NCBI RefSeq assembly: GCF_004614235.1
Contig: NZ_SPVH01000006.1
Location: 1,116,001-1,180,000 of the forward strand
Direction of reading: 5' to 3'
From: Brevundimonas intermedia
GTDB lineage: Bacteria > Pseudomonadota > Alphaproteobacteria > Caulobacterales > Caulobacteraceae
Length of the DNA stretch: 64,000 nt
How positions within the stretch are numbered: the first letter of the stretch is position 1; every line of letters begins with the position of its first letter. The position numbers and the translations under genes were made by a program. A model generated the notes under the pieces. That model made no database searches, was not told the origin of the DNA, and saw only the letters and a list, made by a program, of their open reading frames with translations. This document shows, piece after piece, positions 63,995 through 64,000 of this stretch.

Positions 63995-64000
63995 GGGGTC

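Overview
This is a GC-rich, densely coded chromosomal segment whose gene content points to a Caulobacteraceae alphaproteobacterium, most like Brevundimonas. The clues are the order pstA-pstB-phoU-phoB, three regulators typical of the Caulobacter cell-cycle circuit (TrcR, RcdA and SciP, the last next to flgE/flgD), a COQ9-family gene divergent from rpsU, and a class I lysyl-tRNA synthetase. Assignments come from reading translated sequence and remembered family features; no database search was run.

Layout. 1-3060: the end of a phosphate uptake and signalling operon (pstA, pstB, phoU, phoB), closed by a strong hairpin shared with the convergent hslO gene. 3.0-11 kb: Hsp33, a small helical membrane protein, a two-domain SerB-SerA fusion, a GDSL autotransporter esterase, a diguanylate cyclase and purE-purK. 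11-15 kb: a COQ9-like gene and rpsU, flanked by two oppositely oriented copies of a ~175 bp repeat, then a two-gene ABC exporter. 15-24.9 kb: secreted hydrolases, M23 peptidase, ubiX, two YdcH-like small proteins, trcR, a CVNH/beta-gamma-crystallin protein, quinone oxidoreductase, rcdA, an L,D-transpeptidase and rpmE. 25-31.4 kb: ABC exporter, GlpQ-type phosphodiesterase, inositol monophosphatase, efp, and bacterioferritin with its ferredoxin. 31.4-39.7 kb: thiE, a MASE1-like histidine kinase, a Pro/Thr-rich secreted protein, aroC, a J-domain relative, pdxH, queA and an acetyltransferase.

39.7-45.4 kb: dadA divergent from an Lrp-type regulator, followed by a membrane protein and a RidA-family deaminase, which together look like an amino-acid/imine handling neighbourhood; then lysS and an SH3-domain envelope protein. 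45.4-48 kb: an S24 (CI/LexA-like) repressor, an AT-richer membrane-protein gene and paired hotdog thioesterases. 48-53 kb: a LigD-type-associated exonuclease, a hybrid histidine kinase and the queC-queE-queD operon, which with queA covers much of queuosine synthesis. 53-60.9 kb: thioesterase, HxlR regulator, a DUF2975/XRE pair divergent from a lipoprotein metallo-hydrolase, a YafY/VOC pair with two matching operator palindromes, an S9 peptidase and mnmA. 61-64 kb: sciP with a CtrA-like box upstream, then flgE and flgD on the same strand.

Most of the window is ordinary core chromosome. I saw no CRISPR array, tRNA, rRNA, insertion sequence or prophage. The most notable signals are the SerB-SerA fusion, the apparent CTG start of rpsU, the paired inverted repeats around COQ9/rpsU, three predicted operator systems (YafY, Lrp, XRE/DUF2975), and the CVNH/crystallin secreted protein. 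I did not find a convincing new multi-gene defence or biosynthetic system.
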